Assembly: GCF_900109165.1 (NCBI RefSeq)
Contig: NZ_FNZF01000005.1
Span: 1 to 64,000 of the forward strand
Length of the DNA stretch: 64,000 bases
Direction: 5' to 3'
DNA from: Bhargavaea ginsengi
GTDB lineage: Bacteria; Bacillota; Bacilli; Bacillales_A; Planococcaceae
The position numbers were made by a program, and so were the translations under genes. Positions 44,583-53,513 of the stretch are shown here, piece after piece. The first letter of the stretch is position 1. Every line of letters begins with the position of its first letter. The notes beneath the pieces are model-generated. The model was not told where the DNA came from and made no database searches. It was given only the letters and a program-made list of their open reading frames with translations.

Positions 44583-44660
44583 GTCAACGTTTCAATGAAG
44601 TATGTCAACGTCTCACTCCAATATCAACGTCGCAATGGAGTAAATCAACGTCTTCACTGA
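44583..44660 (+). repeat. 21-bp phased array, core TCAACGTTTCA, 4 units
   Basis: CAACG cores start at 44585, 44606, 44625 and 44646, giving steps of 21, 19 and 21 bp. Same core as at 42233, including the shared stretch CAACG(T/C)TTCAATGAAG. It lies between the helicase start and the amidase end. The rest of 44484-44715 shows nothing else. Confidence 0.85.
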
Positions 44661-44715
44661 ATGTAAAAAAAGGGACATCTATCCTGAAGCCCCCATTAAA
44701 TATTCTTATACTCAA

Positions 44716-46176
44716 TCACTCATTCGGCGGCTTGACCCGGCCCTGCTCCCTTTGCTCGAAGGCATAGGCGAATCCGATCAGCAGCGGTTCCGAAAACGCA
44801 CGTCCGTAGAATGCGATGCCGAACGGTTCTCCTTCTTCCGTCTTCCCGGCCGGTACCGCAACTCCGGGATAGCCCGCAGCGGCACCGAAACTGAGGCCAT
44901 GGGACTGCGGAAAGACAAGAGCGGTGATATTATGTTCGCGGAATGCCCGTTCCAGTGCAACTTCAGACGACAGATGCCTGTTCCGTTCGAGCGCTTCCAG
45001 GTAGGCCCGCTCCGTCAGCGTCCCCGATGTGCGGTCCGACTGCTCCAGCATGTTCTGGCCGAATTTCAATGTTTCTTCAGGATGCCGGCTGTTGAACTCG
45101 ATGACATCAGACAATGTCCGGATCGGATTGCTTGCCGGTGTCCTTCCGAGATAGGCATTTACGGCCGCTTTGAACTCGTGCATAAGCACGTCGTAGCCAA
45201 GGTCATTTTCCATGACGCCGAGATCGATGTCCTCGATGATTTCAGCGCCGCACGCCTTCAGAACTTCCAGCTTACGGTCAAACAGTTCCAGGATTTCACT
45301 TTCGGCTTCGTTTTCGAAGATGTTGCGCGCGACGCCGATCCGTGTACCTTTTAGTGCATCCCGATCAAGACTGGCTTCCCAGTCCCTGCCTTCCCATACA
45401 CCGGAAAGGGATGTGACCGGGTCAGACGGATCCTCTCCGACCATCTCCCGGAACATCAGCAGCGCGTCTTCTACGGTGCGGGCAAGCGGTCCGGGTATGT
45501 CCTGCGTCATGGACAGCGGTATAACACCGGCCCGGCTGATGGCGCCGACGGTCGGCTTGATCCCGACGAGGCTGTTCTGCACGGCCGGCTCGATGATGGA
45601 TCCGGTTGTCTCCGTCCCGACCGAAGCCGCAGCCAGATTTGCTGCGATTGCGACAGCTGAACCGGAACTTGAACCGCCGCAGTCAAACTGGCCGTAGGGG
45701 CTTTTCACTTGTCCGCCTCTGGAGCTATAGCCGTTCGTCATCTTGTCGGACATGAAGTTCGCCCACTCGGTCATGTTCGCTTTGCCGAGTATGACTGCAC
45801 CGGCTTCCCTCAGTTTCTTGACGAGGAAGGCATCTTCAGCCGCGTAATGACCGGCCAGTGCGAGCGACCCGCAGCTGGTGTGCATCTTGTCTCCTGTGTC
45901 CATATTGTCCTTGAGAAGGATCGGGATGCCGTGCAGCGGTGATCGTGCCCCCTTCACCCGGCGCTCGTAGTCCAGCTGGCGCGCGATCTGGAGAGCTTCC
46001 GGATTCACTTCAAGGACGGCATTGACATTCCGTCCGTATTCCGAGATCCGTGACAGGTACATGACCGTCATTTCTTCCGCTGTGATGTTTCCGTTCTCCA
46101 TCAATTCCTGCATCTCCCGGATAGGCGCTTCCTCGAGCCACTCATCCCGGATGCGCTGCAATCGTTCGTTCTGCAT
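44716..46176 (-). CDS. Amidase signature family hydrolase
   Basis: A 486-residue amidase. Ser-cisSer-Lys triad: Lys89 in PILLKDNMDT, cis-Ser near 169 in CGGSSSGSAVAIAANLAAASVGTETTGS, and nucleophile Ser193. Length and N-terminal region (ITAEEMTVMYLSRI) match peptide-amidase/YerM-like proteins rather than GatA, since gatB/gatC are absent. Substrate not readable. The ATG is preceded by GGAGGAATGAAGG. It lies downstream of a small Fbp-like gene but behind a terminator. Confidence 0.88.
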   Translation of the reverse strand: MQNERLQRIRDEWLEEAPIREMQELMENGNITAEEMTVMYLSRISEYGRNVNAVLEVNPEALQIARQLDYERRVKGARSPLHGIPILLKDNMDTGDKMHTSCGSLALAGHYAAEDAFLVKKLREAGAVILGKANMTEWANFMSDKMTNGYSSRGGQVKSPYGQFDCGGSSSGSAVAIAANLAAASVGTETTGSIIEPAVQNSLVGIKPTVGAISRAGVIPLSMTQDIPGPLARTVEDALLMFREMVGEDPSDPVTSLSGVWEGRDWEASLDRDALKGTRIGVARNIFENEAESEILELFDRKLEVLKACGAEIIEDIDLGVMENDLGYDVLMHEFKAAVNAYLGRTPASNPIRTLSDVIEFNSRHPEETLKFGQNMLEQSDRTSGTLTERAYLEALERNRHLSSEVALERAFREHNITALVFPQSHGLSFGAAAGYPGVAVPAGKTEEGEPFGIAFYGRAFSEPLLIGFAYAFEQREQGRVKPPNE

Positions 46177-46194
46177 CCTTCATTCCTCCGATAG

Positions 46195-46226
46195 AAAAAG
46201 CCGGCCGGCTGATGGCCGTCCGGCAA
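46195..46226 (-). terminator. terminator of the Fbp-like small gene
   Basis: On the minus strand GCCGGACGGCC pairs with GGCCGGC around 46200-46224, followed by TTTTTC. Confidence 0.7.
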
Positions 46227-46229
46227 CGA

Positions 46230-46385
46230 TTATTGTTCCTGAAGTTCGGTGTATTGCTTCAATAACGTATAGATGGGCAGCTCATACAGCTGCTTGCCGT
46301 CGATCTTGAAAATACCTTCATCAACCAGTTTATCGATGATGGACTGCTTTTTCTCATCCATCGGTCCTTCATGTAATTCTCTCAT
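46230..46385 (-). CDS. FbpA-like small protein (51 aa)
   Basis: A 51-residue protein. The segment KKQSIIDKLVDEGIFKIDGKQLYELPIYTLLKQY follows the pattern (basic helix, GIYK-DG-QLYELTL-EL--EY) of the FbpA/YdbN family, from memory. Members in B. subtilis are Fur-regulated and help the small RNA FsrA in iron sparing. No Fur box was found here, so such a role is only a hint. AAGGAG sits 11 nt before the ATG. It has its own terminator and lies downstream of the antiporter gene. Confidence 0.7.
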   Translation of the reverse strand: MRELHEGPMDEKKQSIIDKLVDEGIFKIDGKQLYELPIYTLLKQYTELQEQ

Positions 46386-46465
46386 GGTGCATTCTTCTCC
46401 TTGCTCATGATGTTACCGAGTTCATCTTTCCCTTATTGGACGAAAACGAAACCGGATTTGTTCGG

Positions 46466-47530
46466 TCAAAGGAAGAAGAACCCGATGCCCATGATGAGAT
46501 AGGCGGCAAGCAGGGTCAGCCCCTCGAACCAGTTTGACTCCCCGTCCAGCGTGATGACGACCGTGAGCAGAGCAGCTGTAATCATCGCGACCAATTCCGC
46601 GACCGTGAACACAAGCGGCATCTGTACCGGCATCATCAGGGAGACGAGGACCAGGGCAGGTGCTACGAACATCGCGACTTGGAGCGTTGAGCCAACAGCG
46701 ATCTCGACGGATACATCCATCTTGTCCTTGACTGCCAGGATCAGTGCGGAGGCGTGCTCCGCGGCATTTCCGACGATGGCGACGATGATGACCCCGATAA
46801 AGAGCTCCGACCATCCGAATCGCTCACCGATTTCCTCAAATGTATGGACCAGGTTTTCTGAGACGAATGCGACTGCAGCTGTCGCCAGAAGCAGGATGAG
46901 GATCGCCTTGCCCTTCGACCACTCGGCTTCTTCCTCTTCTTGCGGTTTACCTTGGCTTTCTCTGTCGGCTCCTGTGAAGAACCCGCGGTGTGTGACCAGC
47001 TTAAAGAATAGCCCTGCCAGATATAGCAGGATCATGATGACCGAGATCCCGATGCTCAGGCTGATCGTGCCCCGGTCGTCCATTCCCTGGGAGAAGATCT
47101 CCGGGATCACGAACGCGACAATGATCGCAAAGATCAGGAGCCCGGCATTATAGCGGGCATCCCGCAAACTGAAATTCTGTCGCTTATGCTTGAGTCCTCC
47201 AAGGAAAAATGACAGTCCGAGTACAAGAAGTAGGTTTCCGATTACGGAACCTGTCAGGGATGCCAGGACGATGCCGACCAGTCCCGCCTTCAGAGCGAAG
47301 ATGGAAATGATCAGCTCAACCGCGTTCCCGAACGTCGCATTGAGCAGCCCGCCGATTCGAGGTCCTGATACGATGGCGAGCGATTCCGTCGCCCTTCCCA
47401 TGATTGCGGACAGCCCGATAATGCTCACACAGCAAAGGATGAACATGACCAGACTCGTCCAGTGAAGGAAAGAACCCGCTACTACAAGCGGAACGCCAAC
47501 AAATGAAATCATGGTAAAGACCTTATTCAA
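46466..47530 (-). CDS. chaA: Ca2+/H+ antiporter, CaCA family (ChaA/YfkE)
   Basis: A 354-residue membrane antiporter with 11 predicted helices in two inverted halves. The alpha-1 repeat is LLNATFGNAVELIISIFAL, the alpha-2 repeat is VGNAAEHASALILAVKDKMDVSVEIAVGSTLQ. An acidic cytoplasmic loop (about 195-205, QEEEEAE) joins them. This matches B. subtilis YfkE/ChaA, a structurally studied Ca2+/H+ exchanger. It follows the ATP-grasp gene by 90 bp on the same strand. Confidence 0.93.
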   Translation of the reverse strand: MNKVFTMISFVGVPLVVAGSFLHWTSLVMFILCCVSIIGLSAIMGRATESLAIVSGPRIGGLLNATFGNAVELIISIFALKAGLVGIVLASLTGSVIGNLLLVLGLSFFLGGLKHKRQNFSLRDARYNAGLLIFAIIVAFVIPEIFSQGMDDRGTISLSIGISVIMILLYLAGLFFKLVTHRGFFTGADRESQGKPQEEEEAEWSKGKAILILLLATAAVAFVSENLVHTFEEIGERFGWSELFIGVIIVAIVGNAAEHASALILAVKDKMDVSVEIAVGSTLQVAMFVAPALVLVSLMMPVQMPLVFTVAELVAMITAALLTVVITLDGESNWFEGLTLLAAYLIMGIGFFFL

Positions 47531-47620
47531 TCTATGCGCCCCCGTTCAGAAAAGACTTGTCATCCCAAGTCATACCCTTTTCTGAGGGACGCTTAACAGC
47601 GGGCTATTTTCACCCGCCGG

Positions 47621-48841
47621 TTACTCTTTAGGCGGGTGCAGCTTAAACTTGCGGTAATAATTGATGGTGGACGCCCAGACGACCGCACGACGTTTTACGT
47701 TTGTTTCAAATTCCGCGTTCAGCGGGTTGGTGGCCTTGTCCTCCTGGTAGAGCGCCTTAACCTTTTTGCGGAGCGGCTCAGACTTGATCTGCTTCAGAAG
47801 CAGCCTCTTGGGGACGACATTAAAGAGCGCTTCTCTTTTATTCACAACCGGGGGCAGGTCCACTTTTCTGATCAGGTCGTCCACGTAATAAGTGGCAGGG
47901 TTGTGGCCCGCCGCAGTGACATAGTAGTTGCTGACGCCAAGCCTGCCGTTCAGCTCGAAAAATACATACCTGCCCGTCCTTTTGTCATATTTAAGATCAA
48001 AATTCGAAAATCCGGTAAATCCGGTTTCGGCAATCAGCTTCCGCACATCTTCCGTGATGCTGTCTTCGGGCCTCGCCAAAATCGCCAGATGATTGCCGAC
48101 GCCCGTGGGCGTGTGGTCCTCCAGCAGGATCTGGCCGAAGACGATGAGCTTGACCTCTCCGTCCTCAGGAGACGTGTATGCCGTCACTACGGCAAGCGAC
48201 CGGTCGTCTCCCGGAATATATTCCTGCAGGACAATCGGCTCGCTGTAGCCGCCATCCCTCATCAGACGGTAAGTTCCCCGATACTCCTCCACTGAATTCA
48301 CAAAGTAGACTTTTTCCTTCCCGGCAAAATGGAGGCCTTGATAGGCGGGTGAATTGGCCGGTTTCATCACTATTGGAAAAGCAAATGGCAAATTCTCCTG
48401 GAACTCTGTAATCACCAGGGTCTTCGGATAAGGGACGCCGGCCTTTTCGCAAGCCGCATAAAAACTTTCCTTATTAGTCGCCCGTTCAAACACGTCCTCA
48501 TTAACATAAGGAACGATCCACTCCTCGGAAAAGCGGTCCTGGAGGCGGACGAGCATCTCGGCATATCGGTCATCTGCACCGATGATGATCTTTTTCATGC
48601 CCGGGAAGTTCCGTTCGATCTTCGCAATAGTGTCAAAAAACTTCTCGGGCAGCTCGATGTCCGGCTGGATATGATTTTTGAGGATCCGTGAATTCTCTAT
48701 GGGTCCGATGATCATCGGGCTGATTATATGTGTCTTGACTCCATAAGCTTCGTAGAAAGCGCGTGCCAGGCTGTAAGCTCCCCGGTTTCCACCGACAACC
48801 ACGGGGACAAATTGAATGTTTACTCCGGATGCCTTGTCCAT
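47621..48841 (-). CDS. ATP-grasp carboxylate-amine ligase
   Basis: A 406-residue ATP-grasp enzyme. An N-terminal pre-ATP-grasp domain (VPVVVGGNRGAYSLARAFYEAYG) is followed by KPANSPAYQG (ATP lysine), LQEYIPGDDRSLAVV and the metal-binding GFSNFDLKYDKRTGRYVFFELNGRLG. It is related to the D-aspartate ligase-like group acting on cell-wall or amino-acid substrates; the substrate here is unknown. GGGGGAGAAAG precedes the ATG. A cre-like site lies 65 bp upstream. Confidence 0.85.
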   Translation of the reverse strand: MDKASGVNIQFVPVVVGGNRGAYSLARAFYEAYGVKTHIISPMIIGPIENSRILKNHIQPDIELPEKFFDTIAKIERNFPGMKKIIIGADDRYAEMLVRLQDRFSEEWIVPYVNEDVFERATNKESFYAACEKAGVPYPKTLVITEFQENLPFAFPIVMKPANSPAYQGLHFAGKEKVYFVNSVEEYRGTYRLMRDGGYSEPIVLQEYIPGDDRSLAVVTAYTSPEDGEVKLIVFGQILLEDHTPTGVGNHLAILARPEDSITEDVRKLIAETGFTGFSNFDLKYDKRTGRYVFFELNGRLGVSNYYVTAAGHNPATYYVDDLIRKVDLPPVVNKREALFNVVPKRLLLKQIKSEPLRKKVKALYQEDKATNPLNAEFETNVKRRAVVWASTINYYRKFKLHPPKE

Positions 48842-48905
48842 CTTTCTCCCCCTCGAACCGGCTTCTCTCTGTTTTCCGCCGTGATAGTGTCTTCTCCACC
48901 ATCAT

Positions 48906-48920
48906 AGGAAAGCGTTTACA
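48906..48920 (-). promoter_or_regulatory. cre-like site (CcpA operator)
   Basis: AGGAAAGCGTTTACA fits the B. subtilis cre consensus WTGNAANCGNWNNCW with one mismatch. It is upstream of the ATP-grasp gene. The rest of 48842-49185 is AT-rich without a further gene. Confidence 0.5.
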
Positions 48921-49185
48921 AACAGTCAATGCTTTCTACAACTTTAGACATGTTTCGATAGTTCTTTTTTTACTTTTATTTGTTCTTTGTCTCCTTAAAC
49001 CAAATCGAGCAGAAGAAAGTTGTTTATTCGCAAGCATCACTACATTTGAATTGAAGAAGCATTGACAAACAGTCATCATTATTTGTTGATTTACATAGAC
49101 TTTTCACTTGTTTAGCTATTGCAATATAACGAATAAATTCAGAATACCCCTTTAATTCTTGATTATAATCTGGAATAAATTATTT

Positions 49186-49217
49186 TTGACAATTGAAAAT
49201 GCAGGGAGTAGTATAAT
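49186..49217 (+). promoter_or_regulatory. promoter of dtpT
   Basis: TTGACA (49186-49191) with TAGTAT at 49209-49214 (17-bp spacer) or TATAAT at 49212-49217 (20-bp spacer), about 30 bp before the start codon of dtpT. Confidence 0.6.
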
Positions 49218-49244
49218 ATGGTCTACAATTAAGGAGGTAGCAAA

Positions 49245-50729
49245 ATGTCTCGCCTATCGCATAAAGAAATTGCGGATAGTGTACCTCAGAAGGGGTTCTT
49301 CGGGCATCCGAAAGGCCTGTTCACCCTATTCTTCACTGAGTTCTGGGAACGCTTTTCCTACTATGGAATGAGGGCCATTCTGGTCTTCTATATGTATTAC
49401 GAAGTGTCGGAAGGCGGTCTCGGCCTTAGTGAACCGCTCGCCCTTTCGATCATGTCGATTTACGGATCACTCGTCTATATGTCCGGGATCATCGGCGGCT
49501 GGCTCGCCGACAGGGTATTCGGGACATCGAAAGCCGTATTCTACGGCGGTGTCCTCATTATGCTCGGTCATATTGCACTGGCCATTCCGGGGAATGTCGC
49601 GCTGTTCTTTATCTCGATGGTGCTGATTGTCCTCGGTACAGGGCTTCTGAAGCCGAACGTATCGAGCGCAGTCGGTGAGATCTACCCGAAAGATGATCAT
49701 CGGCTCGATGCCGGATTCTCCATCTTCTATATGGGGATCAACCTTGGAGGCTTCCTGGCACCGCTGATTGTCGGCGCCCTTATGGGGGTAAGCTTCCACC
49801 TCGGTTTTGCCGTGGCAGCGGTCGGTATGTTCATCGGTCTCGTCACCTTCGTCATCACCAAGAAAAAGAACCTCGGGCTTGCAGGCACACAGGTGCCGAA
49901 CCCTCTGACTGCTGATGAAAAGAAAAAATGGATCAGGAACACGGCCATCGCCGTTGTCGTCCTTGCGATCGCACTGGCTGTCATGATTCCTCAAGGTTGG
50001 GTCACGATCGAAGGCGTCATCGCACTTGTCGGGGTACTCGGGATCCTGATTCCGACCGCATACTTCATCGTCATGTATCGAAGCCCGAAAACGACGCCGA
50101 CCGAGCAGTCGCGTCTCATCGCTTACATCCCGCTGTTCATCGCATCGGTCATGTTCTGGGCGATTCAGGAACAGGGTTCCACCATCCTGGCGCGCTATGC
50201 GGACAAGCGGACCGACCTGAACGCATTCGGCTTTGAGATCTCTCCTGCCTGGTTCCAGTCGCTGAACCCGCTGTTCATCATTATTCTTGCACCATTGTTC
50301 GCCTGGATGTGGACACGCCTTGGTGACCGGAACCCGTCGATTCCGCGGAAGTTCTCGTTCGGTCTCCTGTTTGCGGGTCTGTCATTCCTCGTTATTCTCC
50401 TGCCGGGTATGCTCGGTGGAGAAGGCGCCCTGGTCAACCCGATGTGGCTTGTTCTGAGTTACTTCCTCGTTGTCCTCGGTGAACTTTGCCTATCGCCTGT
50501 CGGGCTCGCCGCGACCACGCGTCTCGCGCCTGCAGCATTCTCGGCTCAGACGATGAGCCTCTGGTTCCTGTCTAATGCGGCAGCTCAGGCAATCAACGCA
50601 CAGATCGTCAAGCTGAACACGCCGGAAACGGAAAATCTTTACTTCGGAACCATCGGGGGACTTGCGATTGTCCTCGGGATCATCCTTTTCCTCGCGGCAC
50701 CGAAGATCGTCAAATTCATCAAAGAATAA
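49245..50729 (+). CDS. dtpT: Proton-dependent di-/tripeptide transporter (POT family)
   Basis: A 494-residue MFS importer with 14 predicted helices. The POT signature ExxER is present as TEFWERFSYYGMRAILVFYM in helix 1, the PTR2 motif includes GGWLADRVFGTSKAVFYGG, and FSIFYMGINLGGFLAP follows. Matches DtpT/YclF. AAGGAGG lies 8 nt before the ATG. Complements the dpp importer at 11270-16887. The stop is followed by a dispersed repeat copy. Confidence 0.94.
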   Translation: MSRLSHKEIADSVPQKGFFGHPKGLFTLFFTEFWERFSYYGMRAILVFYMYYEVSEGGLGLSEPLALSIMSIYGSLVYMSGIIGGWLADRVFGTSKAVFYGGVLIMLGHIALAIPGNVALFFISMVLIVLGTGLLKPNVSSAVGEIYPKDDHRLDAGFSIFYMGINLGGFLAPLIVGALMGVSFHLGFAVAAVGMFIGLVTFVITKKKNLGLAGTQVPNPLTADEKKKWIRNTAIAVVVLAIALAVMIPQGWVTIEGVIALVGVLGILIPTAYFIVMYRSPKTTPTEQSRLIAYIPLFIASVMFWAIQEQGSTILARYADKRTDLNAFGFEISPAWFQSLNPLFIIILAPLFAWMWTRLGDRNPSIPRKFSFGLLFAGLSFLVILLPGMLGGEGALVNPMWLVLSYFLVVLGELCLSPVGLAATTRLAPAAFSAQTMSLWFLSNAAAQAINAQIVKLNTPETENLYFGTIGGLAIVLGIILFLAAPKIVKFIKE

Positions 50730-50733
50730 GAAC

Positions 50734-50873
50734 AAAAAGCGCAAGCGCCCGTTTAGCAACGTACAAACTGGAGCCCTTCGCAATGAGATAAATGAAACTC
50801 GGCGAGGAACGAGCCGATGTTGACTTATCGTAGTGGAGAAGGGTGAAGTTTGCGAGTTGCTGGGCGCTGGAGC
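50734..50873 (+). repeat. dispersed 140-bp hairpin repeat, copy 2 (pair with 22171)
   Basis: Starts AAAAGCGCAAGCGCCC five bases after the dtpT stop and ends TGGGCGCTGGAGCC. Arms pair in order: AGCGCCC/GGGCGCT, AGCAAC/GTTGCT, CAAACT/AGTTTG, CCCTTC/GAAGGG, GATAA/TTATC, CGGC/GCCG. The last pair is CGGT/ACCG in copy 1, a compensated change. Confidence 0.85.
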
Positions 50874-50944
50874 CAGCCGCGGACGACATGTGAATAGCCG
50901 TTATCCTCAGAGTGACGTTTAATAATTTCCTAAGCAACTTGCAA

Positions 50945-50974
50945 AAGACGCCCGCCATCATGGCCGGGCGTCTT
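50945..50974 (-). terminator. terminator of ypfJ
   Basis: AAGACGCCCG (50945-50954) pairs with CGGGCGTCTT (50965-50974), followed by TTTGC on the minus strand, downstream of the metallopeptidase stop. Confidence 0.8.
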
Positions 50975-50980
50975 CTGGTG

Positions 50981-51856
50981 TTATCGCAGAAGTTCGGAGA
51001 ACGTATCACCGTGATCGAGGTCCCCGTATTTAAATCCTCGGTTGAACCATTCCATACGCTGCTCGGATGTTCCGTGGGTGAAACTTTCCGGAACGACGTA
51101 ACCGCGGGAACGCCGCTGGATTGTGTCATCTCCGATGGCGCTTGCCGCGTTCATCGCTTCCTCGAAGTCACCTTCCTCCAGGTAGCCTCTTTCCTGAGCA
51201 TGCTTTGCCCAGACACCGGACAGGTAATCGGCCTGAAGCTCCATCGCGACCGAATAGCGGTTGTACTCTTCCTCGCTCACCTGCTGCCGGATCCGGTTCA
51301 CTTCTTCGTTGACACCAAGAAGCGTCTGAACATGGTGGCCGACTTCATGGGCGACGACATACGCCATCGCAAAGTCTCCGGGTGCGTTAAACTTGGTTTT
51401 CAATTCATTATAAAAACTCAGATCGATATACAACTTGTGGTCACCCGGACAATAAAACGGGCCGACCGCGGCACTGTTGAAGCCACAGGCAGACTGGACA
51501 CTGCCCGTATAAAGGACAAGTGTCGGCTCCTGATACACCATGCCATTTTCTTCAAAAATCTCACCCCAGATTTCTTCGGTATCCGCTAGAACGACGCCGA
51601 CGAAATCAGCCAGCTCCTCTTCCTCTGCCGTCTCCACATAACCGGTACTGCCTTCCTGGCCTCCCGAGCCGGCCTGATCCGAGCCGCCGACACCGAACAG
51701 CCCGTCAAGGCCGCCGCCGAACAGCAGGAACAGGATAATCCCGACAATACCGAGACCACCTCCGCCGATTGCAACCGGCCCTCCAAAGCCGCCCGCTCCG
51801 CCCTGTCCGCGACGGTCCTCAATATTTGAACTTCTTCTCCTGCCTCTCGTCTTCAT
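50981..51856 (-). CDS. ypfJ: Neutral zinc metallopeptidase (YpfJ family)
   Basis: A 291-residue membrane-anchored protein. A basic N-terminus (KTRGRRRSSNIEDRRGQ) leads to a Gly-rich stretch and one helix (about 27-50), then an extracellular domain with conserved CGFNSAAVGPFYCPGDHKLYIDLSF and the zinc site HEVGHH (170-175). MELQADYLSGVWA supplies the third ligand region. This is the YpfJ-type zinc peptidase family; substrates unknown. ATG 51856 is preceded by GGGGAGGATATCGC; an in-frame codon at 51880 is less likely. Confidence 0.9.
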   Translation of the reverse strand: MKTRGRRRSSNIEDRRGQGGAGGFGGPVAIGGGGLGIVGIILFLLFGGGLDGLFGVGGSDQAGSGGQEGSTGYVETAEEEELADFVGVVLADTEEIWGEIFEENGMVYQEPTLVLYTGSVQSACGFNSAAVGPFYCPGDHKLYIDLSFYNELKTKFNAPGDFAMAYVVAHEVGHHVQTLLGVNEEVNRIRQQVSEEEYNRYSVAMELQADYLSGVWAKHAQERGYLEEGDFEEAMNAASAIGDDTIQRRSRGYVVPESFTHGTSEQRMEWFNRGFKYGDLDHGDTFSELLR

Positions 51857-51958
51857 GCGATATCCTCCCCGCCTGATCATGATGCAATAGTAATTGTCCT
51901 TTACCCAAAAATATCATGGGTCATTCGCAGGGAGAGAATTCAGCAGGCTCGAAAGAAA

Positions 51959-51989
51959 AAACGCCGTCCCCTTGGCGACGGCGTTTTCA
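51959..51989 (-). terminator. terminator of the rsbR paralogue
   Basis: AACGCCGTC (51961-51969) pairs with GACGGCGTT (51978-51986), followed by TTTTTTC on the minus strand. Confidence 0.85.
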
Positions 51990-51999
51990 TGTATGGATC

Positions 52000-52848
52000 C
52001 TACTCTTCCGTCACCGCTGCTTCCAACAGTGCTTGCCGAAGTGAACCATATGTCCGGATCCGGCTAAAGTCGATTCCCAAGTGGACGGAAGTTTGGGCAA
52101 TCTCCGGACGAATACCGGTGACGGTGGAACGGATGCCGAGCAGGCTGAGAATCTGGGTCAGCTCGTACATCTGTTGGGCCACCATCGTGTCGATGACGGT
52201 GACCCCGGACAGATCGATGAACAGGTGGATGATGTCCAGTTCCGAACACCGCTCCGGCACGGCCGTTTTAAGTACCATAGCCCGGTCAGTGTCGATGTCA
52301 CCGATCACCGGGAGGATTCCCCGCTCCCTGTCAATTTTAATCACAGGTGTTCCAATTTCCTTAATCAATGCCTGCTGGGCCATCAGTCTCTCTTCTGTCA
52401 TTTCGTGATAGGCCCTGGAAAATTCATGGAACAATTCATCGAAAGCCTCGTTCATCCCGCTTCCCCACCGAAGGACATCCGCACGAATGACCTCATCGTT
52501 ATTCCCGCGGATAAACCGTTCGATATACGTCCAGTAGATGGTCCGGAACCTCATGACCGCATCGAACACTTCATGGATGGGCGTATTGCTTCGGATGCGG
52601 CTTTCCGCCACCAATTCCGCCCACTTCTTTTTCAGTACCTCGAAGTGGCCCGCCTGGCCGGACAGTCGGGTGGCAATGGAACGGATCGTCAGCCGGTTCT
52701 GTTTGCGGAGTGTCTCGACCTCTTGATCATCGGCTGCGGCTGAGTAAACGGACCCAATTTTAAAATCCCGTTTTGACAGCCATTCGTCGGTCATGTTTTC
52801 CGCGTTTTCCAGCAGATAGTCATAGAGCCTATCGTTTACCGTCTTCAT
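52000..52848 (-). CDS. RsbR-type stressosome co-antagonist
   Basis: A 282-residue paralogue of RsbRA/RB/RC/RD, the stressosome scaffold that controls sigma-B. The N-terminal non-heme globin-like helical domain is about residues 1-150 (WAELVAESRIRSNTPIHEVFDAVMRFRTIYWTYIERF). A linker helix follows, then a STAS domain starting near GTPVIKIDRERGILPVIGDID with IHLFIDLSGVTVIDTMVAQQMYELTQILSLLG. The Thr in GVTVIDT is where RsbRA is phosphorylated by RsbT. The rsbS, rsbT and other rsb genes are not in the window, so it is an orphan copy. It ends in front of a strong terminator. Confidence 0.88.
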   Translation of the reverse strand: MKTVNDRLYDYLLENAENMTDEWLSKRDFKIGSVYSAAADDQEVETLRKQNRLTIRSIATRLSGQAGHFEVLKKKWAELVAESRIRSNTPIHEVFDAVMRFRTIYWTYIERFIRGNNDEVIRADVLRWGSGMNEAFDELFHEFSRAYHEMTEERLMAQQALIKEIGTPVIKIDRERGILPVIGDIDTDRAMVLKTAVPERCSELDIIHLFIDLSGVTVIDTMVAQQMYELTQILSLLGIRSTVTGIRPEIAQTSVHLGIDFSRIRTYGSLRQALLEAAVTEE

Positions 52849-53011
52849 ATCAGAACAGTCTCCCCCTTTTCCACTCGTATCCCCTTCCCGTTCCTTTCAG
52901 TTTACCATTTAATTCATTTGTTTTCAGAAAAGGTTGATAATCGTATTTTCCTCCCGAATATTGCAAAGCGGTGTCGGGTAGAGGTAAAGGAAACGAGAAA
53001 GAAGGGATCTG

Positions 53012-53512
53012 ATGGAACTTTTTCAAGTAGACGGAAAGATGGACGGAAAGAGATTGGCGGTGTCTATCGCCGTACCGGTTCTTGGCGGAGCAGCAGCGGG
53101 ATGGCTGGCCAACCGGAATGCCCAGAAGAAATTCAAGCAGCTTGATAAACCCGGATTTGCTCCGCCGCCTGCCACTTTCCCCGTTGCCTGGAACATTCTT
53201 TACACGACAATGGGCATTGCCCGATATCGCGCAGGAATGCGCCGCACCAACAAAGGGATGGAGGATGACTTCCCCTCGTATAACCTCCAGCTTGGTCTGA
53301 ACTTCCTCTGGTCTTTCCTTTTCTTCAAATGGAGGCTCCGCGGGACAGCACTGATTGAGATGACGATCCTTCTTGGCGCCATCGCCCTGTCAGCGCAGCA
53401 GTTTTACAAGGAAGACCGCACTGCCGGACTGCTCATGGTTCCTTACATGGGTTGGGTGCTGTATGCCCTCGCGCTGAATGCCTCCATCTGGGAAATGAAT
53501 GATCTGGATTAA
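53012..53512 (+). CDS. tspO: TspO/MBR family membrane protein
   Basis: A 166-residue protein with five helices of the TspO fold: AVPVLGGAAAGWLANRN, the conserved PGFAPPPATFPVAWNILYTTMGIARYR, then NLQLGLNFLWSFLFFKWR, and a Trp-containing C-terminus. TspO binds porphyrins and related ligands in other bacteria. The ATG at 53012 is preceded by AAGAAGGGATCTG. An ATG 27 bases later is a possible shorter start. The window also holds hemL, but the genes are far apart. Confidence 0.9.
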   Translation: MELFQVDGKMDGKRLAVSIAVPVLGGAAAGWLANRNAQKKFKQLDKPGFAPPPATFPVAWNILYTTMGIARYRAGMRRTNKGMEDDFPSYNLQLGLNFLWSFLFFKWRLRGTALIEMTILLGAIALSAQQFYKEDRTAGLLMVPYMGWVLYALALNASIWEMNDLD

Positions 53513-53513
53513 G

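Noticed and set aside
47531-47620. Possible Mn2+-type (yybP-ykoY) riboswitch between the ATP-grasp ligase and the Ca2+/H+ antiporter
   Set aside because: Only 90 nt with one GC-rich stem; the conserved aptamer elements are not present.
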